Origin: CAUZJO01 sp963580245
GTDB taxonomy: Bacteria; Sumerlaeota; Sumerlaeia; MVZB01
DNA: 43,710 nucleotides
NCBI GenBank assembly: GCA_963580245.1
Contig: CAUZJO010000015.1
Span: 1-43,710 of the forward strand
Direction: 5' to 3'
Made by a program: the position numbers and the translations under genes. The notes under the pieces were generated by a model. It saw only the letters and a program-made list of their open reading frames with translations, made no database searches and was not told where the DNA came from. How positions within the stretch are numbered: position 1 is the first letter of the stretch; the number at the start of each line of letters is the position of its first letter. Below are positions 43,677 to 43,710 of the stretch, piece by piece.

Positions 43677-43710
43677 ATGTTCGAGCAGCAAGAGTTGAGA
43701 GATCTGATGG
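43677..43710 (+). CDS. Possible start of a gene truncated by the window edge
   Basis: The last 34 bases read MFEQQELRDLM in an open frame from ATG 43677, behind a TATAAT-containing AT-rich region. There is no strong ribosome binding site. Too short to identify. Confidence 0.3.
   Translation, partial: MFEQQELRDLM

Overview
The window looks like chromosomal DNA of a GC-rich diderm bacterium. Envelope genes (lgt, several lipoproteins, secretin-type proteins, an MMPL/RND exporter), a Tat-exported Gfo/Idh/MocA oxidoreductase, large secreted beta-sandwich proteins and many intergenic palindromes recall Planctomycetota, Hydrogenedentota, Sumerlaeota or similar lineages. No rRNA or tRNA is present, so I do not assign a phylum.

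Layout. Position 1-103 (-) is the start of tuf (EF-Tu), divergent from a type I phosphomannose isomerase (322-1308 +). A minus-strand block follows: a TPR/FxLYD lipoprotein feeding two tandem secretin-core proteins (1329-4329), then a TatD-radical SAM fusion, a small secreted or lipoprotein gene and lgt (4664-7736). At 7984-9483 is the Gfo/Idh/MocA oxidoreductase. From 9489 to 17798 (-) lies a secretome island: a GH127-like glycoside hydrolase and four large secreted proteins, three of which look like divergent paralogues sharing an N-terminal beta-sandwich and a C-terminal aromatic tail.

The best understood pathway is the SUF iron-sulfur operon at 18916-26551 (+). An IscR type-1-like palindrome abuts a sigma70 promoter, followed by an Rrf2 regulator, sufB, sufC, sufD, sufS, sufU and a SufT/MIP18 protein. 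Between sufB and sufC sits a foreign-looking cassette: a Phd-like antitoxin, a clan AA aspartic protease and a palindromic MITE-like element. Next come a lipoprotein/MMPL exporter pair, mtnA (methionine salvage), and on the minus strand dxs (isoprenoid synthesis) with a GT-C membrane glycosyltransferase.

The most unusual gene is at 37187-40576 (+). It is one 1129-residue polypeptide joining E1-alpha, E1-beta, a lipoyl domain and a complete FabH-type ketoacyl synthase III. No E2 acyltransferase domain is present. It suggests a 2-oxoacid being decarboxylated onto a tethered lipoyl arm and delivered to a condensing enzyme, for example to start branched-chain fatty acid or a specialised lipid. 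A divergent DprA-like gene precedes it.

The last 3 kb (40.6-43.7 kb) is accessory and decaying. A recognisable three-gene module of unknown function carries an in-frame TGA, an in-frame TAG and a lost 3' end. It runs into an opposite-strand winged-helix gene preceded by a helically phased array of short repeats. Dispersed hairpins (four copies of a GTGCATCTC...GAGATGCAC element) and a multi-hairpin element at 35271-35419 mark intergenic spaces.
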